A stretch of 64,000 nucleotides of DNA from Siphonodentalium dalli (GCA_032622095.1 CP136069.1:199611239-199675238), one strand, 5' to 3'. Counted from the first letter of the stretch, positions 1 through 10,600 are shown. Made by a program: numbers and translations. Notes: a model not told the origin generated them from the sequence alone.

Positions 1-378
1 TCTCCGAGCGTGAGTAGTTTCAACCACAGAAATCCCGTGCAAAATAATATCCGTACTCAGCAGTCTGACATTCTTTGATGTTACCGCGACATTTATTACG
101 CTGTATATAACGTCGTTATTTCAATGCACACCAAACATTACGTTGTAGTTTTGGCGCTTTGATTTCAAAGGGTTACGCTGTACTGGTAACACACTGTGCT
201 CAATTGACCCGCTTTTTCACCAGTATTCTGTTTAACCCCCCGAACTCCCGTTACAGCCGGATTTTTTATGACATATTGCTACTGACCTTTGGTACATGTA
301 TGAATCAAACAGATCATCTGCAAAGGGAATGGGTCCGTGGGACGGACCCGCAGCCGGCCTGGTGGAAACCCTGGCTAA
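1..378. other. Left edge, no recognised feature
   Basis: No splice-flanked exon, repeat or RNA gene could be recognised. Short open frames occur on both strands here but show no domain and no codon pattern that sets them apart from chance. Confidence 0.5.
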
Positions 379-735
379 CAGCTTTAAAATTGCAATAAAT
401 ACACCAACTAAGGTCCATAATTCAGGCAAAAATAATTGGGCAAACATGATGTTCAAATTTGATAGAGATATTCTCTTGAAATTCATTTACCACATATGAA
501 TGGAATCTGTTGACGTTTTTTCAGTTATTAAGTTATCGCACTGACAGCCTTAATATTTCTAAGATTGAAACACTAAGGACGATAACTCAGGTAAATTTAA
601 TCAGACTAACCTGCTTTATGAACTTGATCGTGATATTGTTATAAGAGCTCCATATACCAAATATTAATGGAATCGGTTGACATTTGTTCAAGTTATCACG
701 CTATTAAATGGCTTTAAAATTTCTAAAAATAATAG
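379..735. repeat. Core tandem repeat, ~165 bp units
   Basis: Two full units and the start of a third are visible: ACAGCTTTAAAATT at 379, ACAGCCTTAATATTT at 544 and ATGGCTTTAAAATTT near 707. Within each unit the order is a 'cataa(c/t)tcagg' motif, an aacttgat/tttgata stretch, 'atga/attaatggaatc(t/g)gttgac' and 'aagttatc(g/a)c'. The units are clearly diverged, so the array is old. Similar core repeats are widespread in bivalve genomes (general knowledge); the family assignment is inferred. Confidence 0.65.
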
Positions 736-849
736 GCATAGAGCCATAGCTGTAACAACTAGAGGTGTGACTGTCCCAATGGGACTACGGATACCCCCCT
801 TTTTTAAAAATACCAAGATGTTTGACATGTCAGTAAACATTTAGTTAAA

Positions 850-1540
850 ATAATGAAATAACAGTTCCCATTGCAGGTGTACAACCATAACCCTAATCTT
901 AAACCTATTGACCGAAAATTGTAGGAATAAAAGCTTGGACAAAATTATGTATGTTGCGAAATAAATTCTAAGTCGAAAATGGGGAATAACTCCACACAAA
1001 AAATGTCGGACAGACGTCATAATTGCAGGTGCACAGGTTCCCATGGTACTAAATATCAGTGCCAAGATTAAAAAACATTGACCGAAAAATGTAGGAATAA
1101 AAGCTCGGACAAAATTATGCATGTTGCAAAAAAAGTTTCTAAGTTGAAAAAGGGGGATAACTCCACCAAAAAATGTCGGACAGATGTCATAATCGCAGAT
1201 GCACAAGTTCCAATGGTACTAAATATCTGTGCCACGTTTTAAAAAAATTGACTAAAAAATGTAGGAATAAAAGCTCGGACAAAAGTATACATGCTGCGAA
1301 AATTTTCTAAGTCGAAAAAGGGGGGATAACTCCAAAAAAAAAAGTCCAACAGACGTCATAATCGCAGGTGCACAGGTTCCCATGGTGATTGATGTCTGTG
1401 CCAAGTTTCACGGAAATTGATAAAAAAACGACTGAGAAAAACTCCGGACAAATTTGTGTCCACGGACGGACGGACGACGGACGGACAAGCTGACTCCAGT
1501 ATACACCCCCTAACTTCGTTGCGGGGGGTATAAAAATGCT
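850..1540. repeat. Second core tandem repeat with ACGG microsatellite and C/G hairpin end
   Basis: At least three units of about 165-175 bp are marked by 'cata(a)t(t/c)gcaggtgcacaggttcccatggt' near 1017, 1192 and 1358 and by 'gtaggaataaaagctcggacaaaa'. The array ends in an ACGG-type microsatellite (about 1458-1486) and a hairpin in which CCCCC pairs with GGGGGG and TATA-type flanks extend the stem (about 1500-1533). The order of core repeats, microsatellite and short structured tail resembles the pearl-type or Helitron-related repeats described in bivalves. A decayed relative lies at 5030-5225. Confidence 0.6.
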
Positions 1541-1799
1541 GGGGCGGACTTGTCACACATGGTTATAAACTAACAAACCAAGAATGATCAAAATCCATCC
1601 ATAATTGGCTAAGTTTTAGAGCATTTAGGGCAGCCCGCCCACCACCCGTCCCTCATTAAATCCTAAGTTCAGTTTTTTTTTAAACTTGACTAAAAATGTA
1701 TACAGAAAAGTGAAAAATCTTTAAAACAATTGTTTTGGCTCAGATACATGACATCACTCTGAAATTGCCAGATATCATGACAAGATATATTATAAAGTT

Positions 1800-1960
1800 A
1801 TTATACAATGTTGTGTACAGTATGTGTTTTTCTTGTACGAGTCCAGGTTGTGGTGAAAAGTCATATTGGACGAGACACGCAGTGTCGAGTCCAATATGAC
1901 TTTTCACCACAACCTGGACGAGTACAAGAAAAACTCATACTGTACACAACATTGTATAAT
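1800..1960. repeat. Near-perfect palindrome, ~77 bp arms
   Basis: The left arm starting ATTATACAATGTTGTGTACA is repeated in reverse complement at the right end, which reads TGTACACAACATTGTATAAT. The centre is near 1880 (cacgcagtgtc). Only a few arm positions differ, for example cttgtacGAGtcc against cttgtacTCGtcc. With almost no loop, the single strand could fold into one long hairpin. The overlapping open frame at 1808-2086 reads through both arms and is not a gene. It may be a foldback MITE or a recent inverted duplication. Confidence 0.85.
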
Positions 1961-3510
1961 GACATTTGTATTATCCATCTGTATGTTTATCCAAATTTTG
2001 GGAATAAAACGTTTGTGGTTATTTTTGGTATTTGTAGGTGCTTAATTCTCTATAAAAGCCTGTATTTTGATCATCAGAAAGCATGATTTGGAACAGTAAA
2101 CATGGAAGTGAAAAAAAAATTCAATGCGGAAGTGAAACTTCTGCTAAATCCACCAGTGTTGCGCTCGCATTAGTGTTGAAACGATTAGTGGTTTTGAGGA
2201 TCGACTACTAGTCGACTAGTCGGACCCCTTCCGAAACTTACCGTTTTGTGCTCATATACGTATATAATTTGCCATTTGTTTTGAGTACCAGTAACCAACT
2301 TTGCATTTTCGAACGCAAAGCAAGACGTGATTTAACACTATTTGCCGGGATTATTTGGTTTAATATCACTGAAGGTTAATAGGTTATTAATTTTTCCCAG
2401 GTATACATGTATGATGTTTTATGACAATCAAATTACCATCCAGTCGATGTATGTATCTAAACGGTGGTGACAAACACCTGATCGATCGCGGAAACGCTAC
2501 GTATTACGGAGTGGAAGCGCGTGCAACAATCAGAAACCGGTGCATTATTCTATATGTTTTGTGTAAAAATGTTCCTTTAAAATTGATATGGTATGGTCTA
2601 CCGGGCCGTACCGCGGTTCTTACATACAATCGAACATCGTTGTTTTCGAACTTGCCCAGTGTGCTTGTCACCGATTGACTTCACAAACGGGCGTACATGA
2701 AGAAATGCAAGATATTTTGAGAAACGAACTTCATCTCCGACAGAGTCAAACAAAAGTTACAAAATAAATGTTATAACAGCTGTAGTGCTCGCAGATGTCA
2801 TGTACATATATCGGACACGGAATGTGGTAATGTTCCCTGTATATATAGAGTCCACATATATTAAAAAACGGCCATGCATTGCGTACATAATGTTGTTCCT
2901 TGTATTCATTGCAAGGTCGCGATATGACATAGCTTAATCACGGACAGTCATTTTCCCGCCAAAACGCACGTGTTTTCACTGTTTGATTTGATCGCATACA
3001 TAATTGTCTCTCGTGAATGGTATACATTGTAAATATATATACAATATATACAATTTTACTCGCGAGTTCCCGAATACACAATCGATCGTGTCAGTTTCAG
3101 TAATAAAACTGCGCAGACCGGCGATGTTAATAGTACATTTCAATTCGATGTCGTAAGTTCTATATTTAGCCCGATTCCAGGAATTTGCGTCATCCAGATT
3201 ATGTTTCTGGGAACAGCTTTGTCACCGCCCAATTCCGCGAAGGATTTAAGTTTGATGTGCTAAAATACATTGTAATTTTTCACAAACACAGCCCATAAAC
3301 GACGTGGGATTTCCGAAGTGACTCGCCAGTTTAGTTCGAAATACGCGACGATATTCGATGCATAGCATGGCCGACCGCGGGTTGGCTTTATATTTATATC
3401 TATAATACAATATATCTAGAACGTGCGATCGTATACGCTCACCCATGCGTCAGTTGATGCATGTGGTGGTTGTAAAAATATCACACAATTTTACAAATAA
3501 ACTTTAAAGG

Positions 3511-3857
3511 TACCGCTATACTTATAGTAATTGACCACCAATAACGTGGTGTCACCCCGTTAATATGGCGGTACTATACCGCGGTATCCTCCAATACCGC
3601 GGTACTGATACCGCTTGTTAACGCGAACAAGTATGTGTGAGTAAATACCTCCCCTAAAAGAGTTCCATGAAAATCAACGCGGTATTCAACAAAATTAATG
3701 CGGTGCCCGCTAAAAGACCACGGTATCATTATCGCCCAATACCGTAACTCCATGCCATGACCGTCTTGATACCGCTACCGTTTATTACCAGTATCACCGT
3801 GGTCATGACCGGGGTATCACCCCGTTTTTCTGGTCAATTACTTTGAGAATAGCGGTA
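3511..3857. mobile_element. Nested MITE with TACCGCTAT ends
   Basis: The left end TACCGCTATACTTATAGTAA continues into 'ttgacca'. The right end, read in complement, gives TACCGCTATTCTCAAAGTAA followed by ttgacca. The interior is unusually rich in 'accgcggtat' and 'taccgc' palindromic words (3575-3800). At about 350 bp with no coding capacity it fits a MITE inserted into the hAT-like element. No convincing target duplication could be fixed. Confidence 0.65.
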
Positions 3858-4040
3858 TACTGACGTAGTGCTTCAATAAACTATAATATATTGGACTTGT
3901 TATTAAACTTAAAACTTAATAATGTCACCTCGCAACTAACTTGATTGAAGTTGAGTCCTGCACACCTGCAAACACGTTGACCAGTTACCACTCAGATCAA
4001 TTCCGTCACGCCGAAATAGACACGGTTGCGATAGGCGCTG

Positions 4041-4088
4041 ATTCTTTGAAGTTGATTATCAAAGCCGGCCGTCTCAACTTCAAAGAAT
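4041..4088. repeat. Short hairpin in the hAT-like element
   Basis: ATTCTTTGAAGTTGA pairs exactly with TCAACTTCAAAGAAT, separated by an 18 nt loop that contains GCCGGC. It may be a subterminal structure of the element or a remnant of a smaller insertion. Confidence 0.6.
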
Positions 4089-4640
4089 AAGCCGCTGCGG
4101 CGCCGACAAATACATTGAGTTGAGGTCATTGGGTTTCGCGCTCGTGCATGACCACCAAGTACTGAAAGCAGTTATCGCATCAAAGGGACAACATAGAAGG
4201 CTTTAACAAGCTAATTGTGATTGTGTATTTCGATAGCCTGATTGTTTAAATTGTCCAGTAATTCGGTAGCGGCAGCAACGGCACTGCTTTCGCGATGGCA
4301 TAATGGTGGTGGGTGTTCCGACTAGTCGACTAGCTGATTTCAGAATCGACTAATTTAATAATCGCGTCGATTTTGATTAGTCCATTAATCGTTTCAACAC
4401 TAGCGCGCATCACAATTTCACCGATTCATTTTGTAATAGAGTTAATTCGTGACGTCACAGCGTCCCGATAAAAAATGATATTGCACACTTGGGAGTCTAA
4501 TATGACATTCGGGAGTCCAATATGACTTTTTCCCGGATTATCACGTGGCAGCTTTTGCCCAATCGGAAATAGTGTTAGTTAAGGGGTGGATAATAATACA
4601 TTTTAATATACATATATTGTACCTTTCTTTTTATTTGCAG

Positions 4641-4714
4641 TTTCATCTGTAGTAGTTATTGGATCATTAGAACCATTTAGAACCATATTGCTAACTAGAA
4701 AAAGAATGAAATAA
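4641..4714 (+). CDS. Possible terminal exon, unknown gene (weak)
   Basis: A strong acceptor-like tract (pyrimidine-rich, ending ATTTGCAG at 4640) precedes a frame that reads SSVVVIGSLEPFRTILLTRK and stops with TAA at 4712-4714, overlapping an AATAAA at 4710-4715. A further frame fragment follows at 4807-4889 (reads EMFNTTGQPEEAYEIWDQLD before a stop). No family is recognised. This could be the end of a host gene, a decayed transposon gene or chance. Confidence 0.15.
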
Positions 4715-5029
4715 ATATATACTACAATTTATTGAAAGTGTCAGTGACAATGTAGCTGAATTTGGAGATGGGATAATGTCATATATTACAATGGGGCGAT
4801 AAGGAATGTGGAAAGTTGAAATGTTTAATACCACAGGTCAACCTGAAGAGGCATATGAAATTTGGGATCAATTGGATGCAAAATGTTAGCTGTATGGCAT
4901 GCCGGAGTATTTAATCATGCAATGAGTGAAAAAAAGTATTGGGGATATCATGAACATTCTTTTAAAGATAATGCAGGCTATTCGCGGCGATAAAGGACTT
5001 TTATACAACGATTTGAAATATCCCGAATC

Positions 5030-5225
5030 AAGTTGAAAAAGCGAATAACTGCACCAAAAAATGTCCGACAGACCTCATAACCACAAGTGCATAGGTTCCA
5101 TGCCTGGCATCCAGTTTTGAAAAAATTGATTGAAAAGGCATCCAGTTTTGAAAAAATTGATTGAAAAAGTAAAGTAAGGAATACATACTCGGACCAAGTT
5201 GCGTCATGCCATGGATGGATGGACA
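5030..5225. repeat. Decayed relative of the 850-1540 repeat
   Basis: It shares 'agttgaaaaagcgaataactgcacc', 'aaaaaatgtccgacaga' and the 'ggatggacaagctgatccc' tail with the array at 850-1540. It contains its own direct duplication of about 35 bp (starts near 5106 and 5141; repeated words GGCATCCAGTTTTGAAAAAA and TTGATTGAAAA). Confidence 0.55.
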
Positions 5226-5296
5226 AGCTGATCCCAGAAGTACAAACAATTTGGCTTGACAGATATTGGAAAACGGTATGCTGCCATAAAACTTAC

Positions 5297-5535
5297 CAGT
5301 GACATTTTTACCAGCAACCTTCATTACTTGTGTTGAGTCTGTTGACTGGGAATTAATCCACTGCTGCATATTTAGTCTAAGATTAACTGTTTTTTTTTTC
5401 CGTCCAACATAGATAGTCACCTTCTTGGAAGGGGGTTTCCTACTTCTTTTATAAGGCATTGTTGGTCCAGCTTGTTCTTGCCTAGTTACCAGTGATGACA
5501 GTGATAACTGGATAAATGTATCACCATCTGAGTAT
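5297..5535 (-). CDS. Candidate internal exon of an unknown spliced gene
   Basis: On the minus strand a pyrimidine-rich tract ending in ACAG (AG at 5536-5537) is followed by 239 nt open in one frame and then a consensus donor GTAAGT (5291-5296). The lengths agree: one leading base, 79 whole codons, one trailing base. The peptide begins YSDGDTFIQL and contains a strongly basic stretch, MPYKRSRKPPSKKVTIYVGR followed by KKKTVNLRL, then a Q/S/T-rich part (NMQQWINSQSTDSTQ). No domain is recognised. A basic segment of this kind could bind nucleic acid or act as a nuclear signal, but that is speculation. Partner exons were not identified. The intron on its 5' side carries the MITE at 5678-6523. The four consecutive lysine-type codons come from an A-run, so chance cannot be excluded. 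Confidence 0.35.
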
Positions 5536-5673
5536 CTGTAAAAATCAAAAAAGTGAGTACATATATTTCAAAATGTTTCAAAATTTCAGTCATGAGAAAT
5601 ATTTCAATAGGATGGCTATCAATTTTACAAGCGACACCTATCTGTTTTGTGTACCAATATTTATCAGTGTTTT

Positions 5674-6527
5674 TTAACCCTTTCAGTGCCAAGTCCGATT
5701 TTTGTATCAACCCATATTTCCTTGATAATTTTTCAACTTTATTGATTATAATAATGTGATTAGGCCAAAAAAAAAGAAAAGGTTTTGGTTCTCAGGCCCC
5801 GCCGCATTGAATAAAAAGGGCCGCATTAGGCCTTTTTATTGCAATGCCTGATGTTATGACAAAAAAACTTGGATTTTATCAACATTTCCATAGCAGATAT
5901 GTGTTGAATATTAGTGTGCATTGAGCTCTAACATGTAATGTGTTAAAAGGTGACTTGCAGGCTTACAACATGAAGTAGATGACTACAATTAAGAAAATGA
6001 TTAGCTGATCCTCATGCTCTTCTTACAATTAGTCATTGTGAATAACTTACACTAATTGTAACTTTATACAATTGAAAGGCACAGGACTAAATTCAGGATC
6101 ACATATTAGAATGGGGAGGTATCAGTTTTTAGACAACAATAACAGTAGTTAATGTCAGGGGCATTATATATTGTTAGGTAATCCCAGTCATACACTGGTA
6201 GTACAATGTCATTTTTATATAAGACTAAATGAGGTTATATGCATAACAGTTCCCTCTACCTTTCTGGTTATTACTAGACAGAGGAAGGTATCTTTGTCCA
6301 TGCTTACTATGCGCAGAAAAAAATAAAAAATAAAAATAAAACCCTCCCTCCCTCATTGATTTGAAAACAAAATTGCCCGAGAACTAAAACTCTTTTTTTT
6401 TTGGCCTTAGAGCTCTTTCCAACAATGTATCACATTATTATAAATTAAATTATAATCAATAAATTTGAAAAATGATCAAGGAAATATGGGTTGATACAAA
6501 AATTGGACTTGGCACTGAAAGGGTTAA
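5674..6527. mobile_element. piggyBac-like MITE (TTAA duplication), ~850 bp
   Basis: TTAA (5674-5677) is followed by CCCTTTCAGTGCCAAGTCC. The right end, read in complement, begins with the same words, and TTAA returns at 6524-6527. The inverted similarity runs inward about 85-95 bp (through 'tttttgtatcaacccatatttccttgat'). A TTAA duplication with CCC-starting ends is typical of piggyBac elements. No transposase is present. A second inner pair, ggttttggttctcaggcc near 5781 and gcccgagaactaaaac near 6377, extends the foldback. An interior piece is repeated at 40897-41436. Confidence 0.8.
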
Positions 6528-6690
6528 GTGGCTTATTAGGATTGTATGTTTTAAAACTTCTTTAGAAACAGTCTTTATAAATGTGACAATGTCAGCAGAC
6601 TCAGCATACAAGATAACGCCTTTCTGCAGGAACATTGTTTTTTGTAAATGTTTATTTTTGCAGTCGTTGAATATACATGTATCTTATCGT

Positions 6691-7582
6691 TTAACTCTTT
6701 CAGTGCCAGGCTTATTTTTGTAGGTTTAGTGCCAGCGAATCTTACGTTTTTCATGGGCATCAAAATTATTACTATAAATACTTGGTGATAGTTATAACAT
6801 GCCCCTAAGGACTAATTCAGTTTGTTTTTAAATTCGCTATAGCATGCTTAAAGGGGTACTGTACGCCATTTTCAATAAATTCCCGGTGATAACAACGATC
6901 TATTATCGATACTATATAGAAATATAAGTAATTTGAGTCGAAGATGTATTCTGTAAACGCTCAGGTTAATAGGCTATCTTAAAATTTAATAATTTAAAAG
7001 TTAATAATTTAATATAAATTGATTTTATGGCTCCAGCCATAAAATGGCGTCTCTTAAAATTCGAATTTCCGTGTACAAAACGTAATCAAATTATAATTGA
7101 GGGATATTGGATTAGGAAAACAATTGCACACACGATCGTTTGAAACATTATGCTTATACGGGGAGAAAACCCAAGCCAATCATTGACTAGTGACGGTACA
7201 CTAACTTAAATGAGTATATGGGACTACTAACCATATAATATAATGTTTATTTGATTCATTTGGTTGAAAACTTTACAAAAATTACTCGACAACGACAATT
7301 TGTATTTTTGCATTCCGGTAAATTTGCCATCCGTAACAATACTTCGTACTCAACAAACTTTCAAAAAATGGAAAAGTTGTTACATTATTCTCCGACTCGG
7401 GGATTATAGAAACCAACAACAACATCTTGGGTACAGTACCCCTTTAAGCATACCAAAAAAAATTCAACCCAAATTTTTTATTTTTTTTTAATATTTTTTT
7501 TTTAGGGCCGATCTCATCCCTGGCACTCTACAGACCATAAATTAGGGCCGATGAGATTGGCCCCTGGCACTGAAAGAGTTAA
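6691..7582. mobile_element. piggyBac-like MITE hosting a nested element
   Basis: TTAA (6691-6694) then CTCTTTCAGTGCCAGG; the right end CCTGGCACTGAAAGAG is followed by TTAA (7579-7582). The tips differ from the 5678-6523 element by one base, so the two belong to one family although their interiors differ. The interior is interrupted by another TTAA element (6852-7443); without it only about 290 bp would remain. Confidence 0.8.
6848..7447. mobile_element. TTAA-flanked MITE nested inside another MITE
   Basis: TTAA (6848-6851) AGGGGTACTGTAC at the left is mirrored by GTACAGTACCCCT TTAA (7444-7447) at the right. A related copy of the left half lies at 46184-46400 (shared 'cccggtga', 'aacgatcta', 'gagtcga', 'ttaataggctatc'). 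The ends start with AGGGG rather than CCC, so the target choice is piggyBac-like but the family is uncertain. Confidence 0.75.
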
Positions 7583-8068
7583 TATACTATATAACTAATT
7601 TAAATAAGCAACAAATAGCAGAATATAAAAAACATACGTTTCGAAGGTTAACAACTTAATATTACATTTTTCCCAATATCCTGTCCGACCTTTGAACGAG
7701 ATGTTCCATGTAGCACTCGATGTTAAATAACAGAGGTTTCTCTGATTCACTCGGACGCTATCTCTAGGATTCCGGAAGGTACCAGGCCGACCATTGCTGA
7801 AGCATTTCCCTGGGAGCAGTGGGTGGGGGGGGTGGGAATTTCCCAACCAACTTGAACCAACCAGAAAAGAGCATCACGGTTGCTATCCGACATGCTCACT
7901 GCTCAGTGCTGATGGCTTCCGACAGCAATAAACCACTACTGAAATATTATACCCGAAAATTGTAAATGAAAGTGTCACTGTGTCAATGACACTGTACCTC
8001 AACTTGGGAAGGAGTTAATTTTTGCTAAATAATGAATAGAATGATAAAGAAGAAGGAAAGTAAACTAG
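7583..8068. other. No recognised feature
   Basis: About 490 bp of unique-looking sequence. A minus-strand open frame (7595-7846) has no domain. Nothing else was seen. Confidence 0.4.
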
Positions 8069-8390
8069 AGGTTACCCCAAAAATCCATATTACATTTGGT
8101 GATATCGGATGAGGGATGTGGTCTGTCGGGTGCGCCAACGGATTTAGTCATACAGAGAGTAAATTCCAAGATGAATGTTGGACGGTTGGCGGTCATGATT
8201 TTCAATAAATTTTGGTCAAAATAGGAGGCTCCCATGTTGAGGTCACCCCACAGATCCATATGAAGTTTGGTGATCATCAGATGAGGAATGTGGTCTGTAG
8301 GGTGTGCCAAAGGATTTAGTCATGCAAAGAGTAGAATCCAAGATGGTTGCTGGCCGCAGCTGGCTGCCATATTTTTCATCGAAAATTATT
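8069..8390. repeat. Two-copy tandem repeat, ~169 bp unit
   Basis: AGGTTACCCC (8069) and AGGTCACCCC (8238) open two units that share 'atccatat', 'tttggtgat', 'gatgagg(g/a)atgtggtctgt', 'ggatttagtcat' and 'aatccaagatg'. The units differ at roughly one base in five. Confidence 0.7.
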
Positions 8391-8399
8391 CATATTTGA

Positions 8400-8545
8400 T
8401 GGGGAGTCCCGGGAGGGGTGGGAAGCCCCGGGAGGGGTGGGAAGCCCCGGGAAGGGGTGGGGAGCCATGGGAGGGGGGGCTATATAACCCTCAGCGACAG
8501 GGGTGGTGAACCCCGGGAAGGGGTGGGGGAACCCCGGGCTCCAGC
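8400..8545. repeat. G-rich minisatellite
   Basis: Units of about 19-23 bp built on 'ccccgggaggggtgggaag' repeat several times, then continue in a looser form to about 8545. The clustered runs of three to seven G on the plus strand could form a G-quadruplex. The overlapping Pro/Gly-rich open frames on both strands come from this repeat and are not genes. Confidence 0.7.
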
Positions 8546-8634
8546 AGAACCCTTGATCCAACCCTAATTGAAATTGACATTTTTTGTTTTATGGCATATA
8601 TTATTAATCAGTACCTAACAGTAACAGCATGTAC

Positions 8635-8757
8635 GATTACTGGACATGAAGTCCCAAAAACAAGGTTTTATTGTCGTTTCGCTCTTTGTGATACCATTTA
8701 GAAATTTGATTAAACCCTTATTTTTGGGGACTTTATCATAGTTTATGTCCAGTAACT
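8635..8757. repeat. Small inverted-repeat element, ~120 bp
   Basis: GATTACTGGACATGAAGTCC (8635 on) is mirrored by 'ggggactttatcatagtttatgtccagtaac' near 8727-8755; the right arm has a 10-12 bp extra piece. Size and form suggest a tiny MITE. Confidence 0.55.
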
Positions 8758-8893
8758 GTGCTAACAGTAATATATATATATACTATGTGTACCGGTAATA
8801 ATGGCGCCTGTAAGTGTAAATCATGCGTTTTTATTTTTTAATTTAGGTCTATCAAAACTAGGCTTACTAGGTGAGTAGGTCTAAGTATCTACA

Positions 8894-9764
8894 GATCAAT
8901 TGGGTCCGTGAAGATTCGGCCGAGGGAAGATTCGGCTGAGAAGATTCGACTGGGAAGAATTGGCTGGTTTATCGGCTGAATCTTCCTAGGTTTATTACCT
9001 ACTTTGGACAGGAATTTTAATAGTTTTATAACTGTTTTTTGACATACCGTATTCTATATGAGATTATTTTATGTTTATAAATAAAGGAAGTTTACTTAGG
9101 CCTACTGTCTGGTATATGTTTTTTTTATATTTGAATAATATTTGACATGAATAAATGGAAGTTATTACTTTTATGATGTTTTGTTGTTGTTTTTTTTTTT
9201 TTTGGGACATACCGGTATTTTAGGAGATTTTTTTTTTGTGTAATAAAAAATAAAAACGCTCTTAATTCCTGTCACCCACAGGGTCCGGGAATTTTTATTT
9301 ATTTGATTTTATTATATTATTAATATCTATATATATATATATATATAAAATCCTGGACCCCTGTGCTGTCAACACGTTTTTATTTATGTACAGTAATGCC
9401 CTAAGTAATCGACTCCTTAAACACAGCAGAATTATGGGTAACTTTTCAGGATTTAGTCGGAAATATGGCTTGTTGCCATTCATCGGAAAGCTTTCGGGTA
9501 GAGCTTTCCGATGAATGGTAACAAACCATAATTCTGCTGTGTTTAAGGAGTCGATTATTTAGAGCATTACTGTATATAGAAATATAGAAAGAATAAATGT
9601 CCATTTCGTCCAGTTAAAATGACATATATATAATACCAATCAGCTGACCACAACCCATGACTGTCCGAATCTTCTCAGCCGAATCTTCCCAGCCGAATCT
9701 TCCCGCGACCGAAAAATACCCAGTTGAATCTTCCCGCGACCGAATTTTCCCGTTCCCGATCAAT
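8894..9764. mobile_element. Inverted-repeat element with GGGAAGATTCGGCTG ends
   Basis: Both ends are built from 2-4 copies of a short word, (gg)gaagattcggc(tg), in opposite orientation: 8908-8990 on the left and complement copies at 9664-9750 on the right. The outermost shared word is GATCAATT (8894) against GATCAATTT (right end). The interior is AT-rich with poly-T runs and an (AT)n tract near 9330 and contains a second foldback MITE at 9389-9574. Confidence 0.65.
9389..9574. mobile_element. Foldback MITE nested in the 8894-9764 element
   Basis: TACAGTAATGC at the left pairs with GCATTACTGTA at the right. The arms continue through 'aatcgactccttaaacacagcagaattatg' and 'gccattcatcggaaagctttc' almost to the centre (about 9492), so nearly the whole 186 bp is one hairpin. 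It is flanked by TA, as for many TA-targeting elements. Confidence 0.8.
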
Positions 9765-10586
9765 TTGTAAGGAAATAAATAAACTGCCTTCTTATCTGAG
9801 TCCTAATTGCCTTCACACCGGTGCCACCAGTTAACTATTAAATTATCACGAAAGTTCAATGATATATTATCCTTTATACAACTAGATAATACTTCATATG
9901 TTCATATAAACAACCTTCGCAAGTTCGCACTGAAATACGGGATGGAATTTGGAAATCCCCATGAAAATAATTGTCAACAAAAGCTGAACAAAAGTAAAAA
10001 TAAATGTATTCAACGACTCTCCCAAACTCAACACGGCGTCACAATATCTCAAAATAGTACTCACCAGTATTGTCACTAAAATTATTAAATTGACATTTGG
10101 AATTTATGTCTGATAACTGTTTGGTTCTGTCGTTTTTTGAACATTTAGAACAAAATCTTCTTCGCCGCCATTCTTGGAAATCAAATTCATATCGTTTCTA
10201 CGAAAACAAACGAAAATAGCCGATAATAGCCGATTGGCAATGTTAGGCTTTTAGCTTTCCAAAGAGCCTGTGGCATGACTCAACGGCTGGCGTAGTGGCG
10301 TGGCATGCCACACACCCTTTGACAGTGTGGCCTTTTAACTAATAGTTTTGCATAATTCCATTTGCACCCCCCCCCCTTGTACCTCATCTCATGCTCAGGC
10401 CTAATTTCCTATATATTCATAAGCCATGTTTCTATTTTCCAGTATGAGAACATTAAGATATTTTAACCTGAAAATTGCCCCCCAAAAAAAACAACTATCT
10501 AATTCCAGACAAATGCACACAGCTGCCGACAACAGACCAGGAAACACCGGGCCGACCATGGTTGTTTGGCCCGGTGTGAGAAAAAT
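9765..10586. other. No gene recognised
   Basis: AT-rich sequence with a C-run near 10367-10377 and a GGGCC-rich hairpin-like word near 10548-10577. No coding signal was seen. Confidence 0.4.
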
Positions 10587-10600
10587 TTGAAAACAATATA

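Larger units (their letters stand above)
2163..4410. mobile_element. Non-autonomous hAT-like DNA transposon with 8 bp target duplication
   Basis: The terminal inverted repeat TAGTGTTGAAACGATTA lies at 2171-2187 and its complement at 4386-4402. Subterminal ACTAGTCGACTAGTCGGA (2204 onward) is mirrored near 4318-4332. The bases just outside are GCTCGCAT (2163-2170) and GCGCGCAT (4403-4410), an 8 bp target duplication with one mismatch. hAT elements make 8 bp duplications, so the superfamily call rests on duplication length and end structure. The 2.2 kb interior has no transposase-like frame, so the copy is non-autonomous. It carries a nested MITE (3511-3857) and a hairpin at 4041-4088. Confidence 0.75.

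Noticed and set aside
841-1206. 121-residue minus ORF
   Set aside because: It lies fully inside the core tandem repeat and shows the repeat's period in its own sequence.
8288-8561. Gly/Pro-rich ORFs, collagen-like at first sight
   Set aside because: They come from the G-rich minisatellite at 8400-8545; there is no regular Gly-X-Y run.
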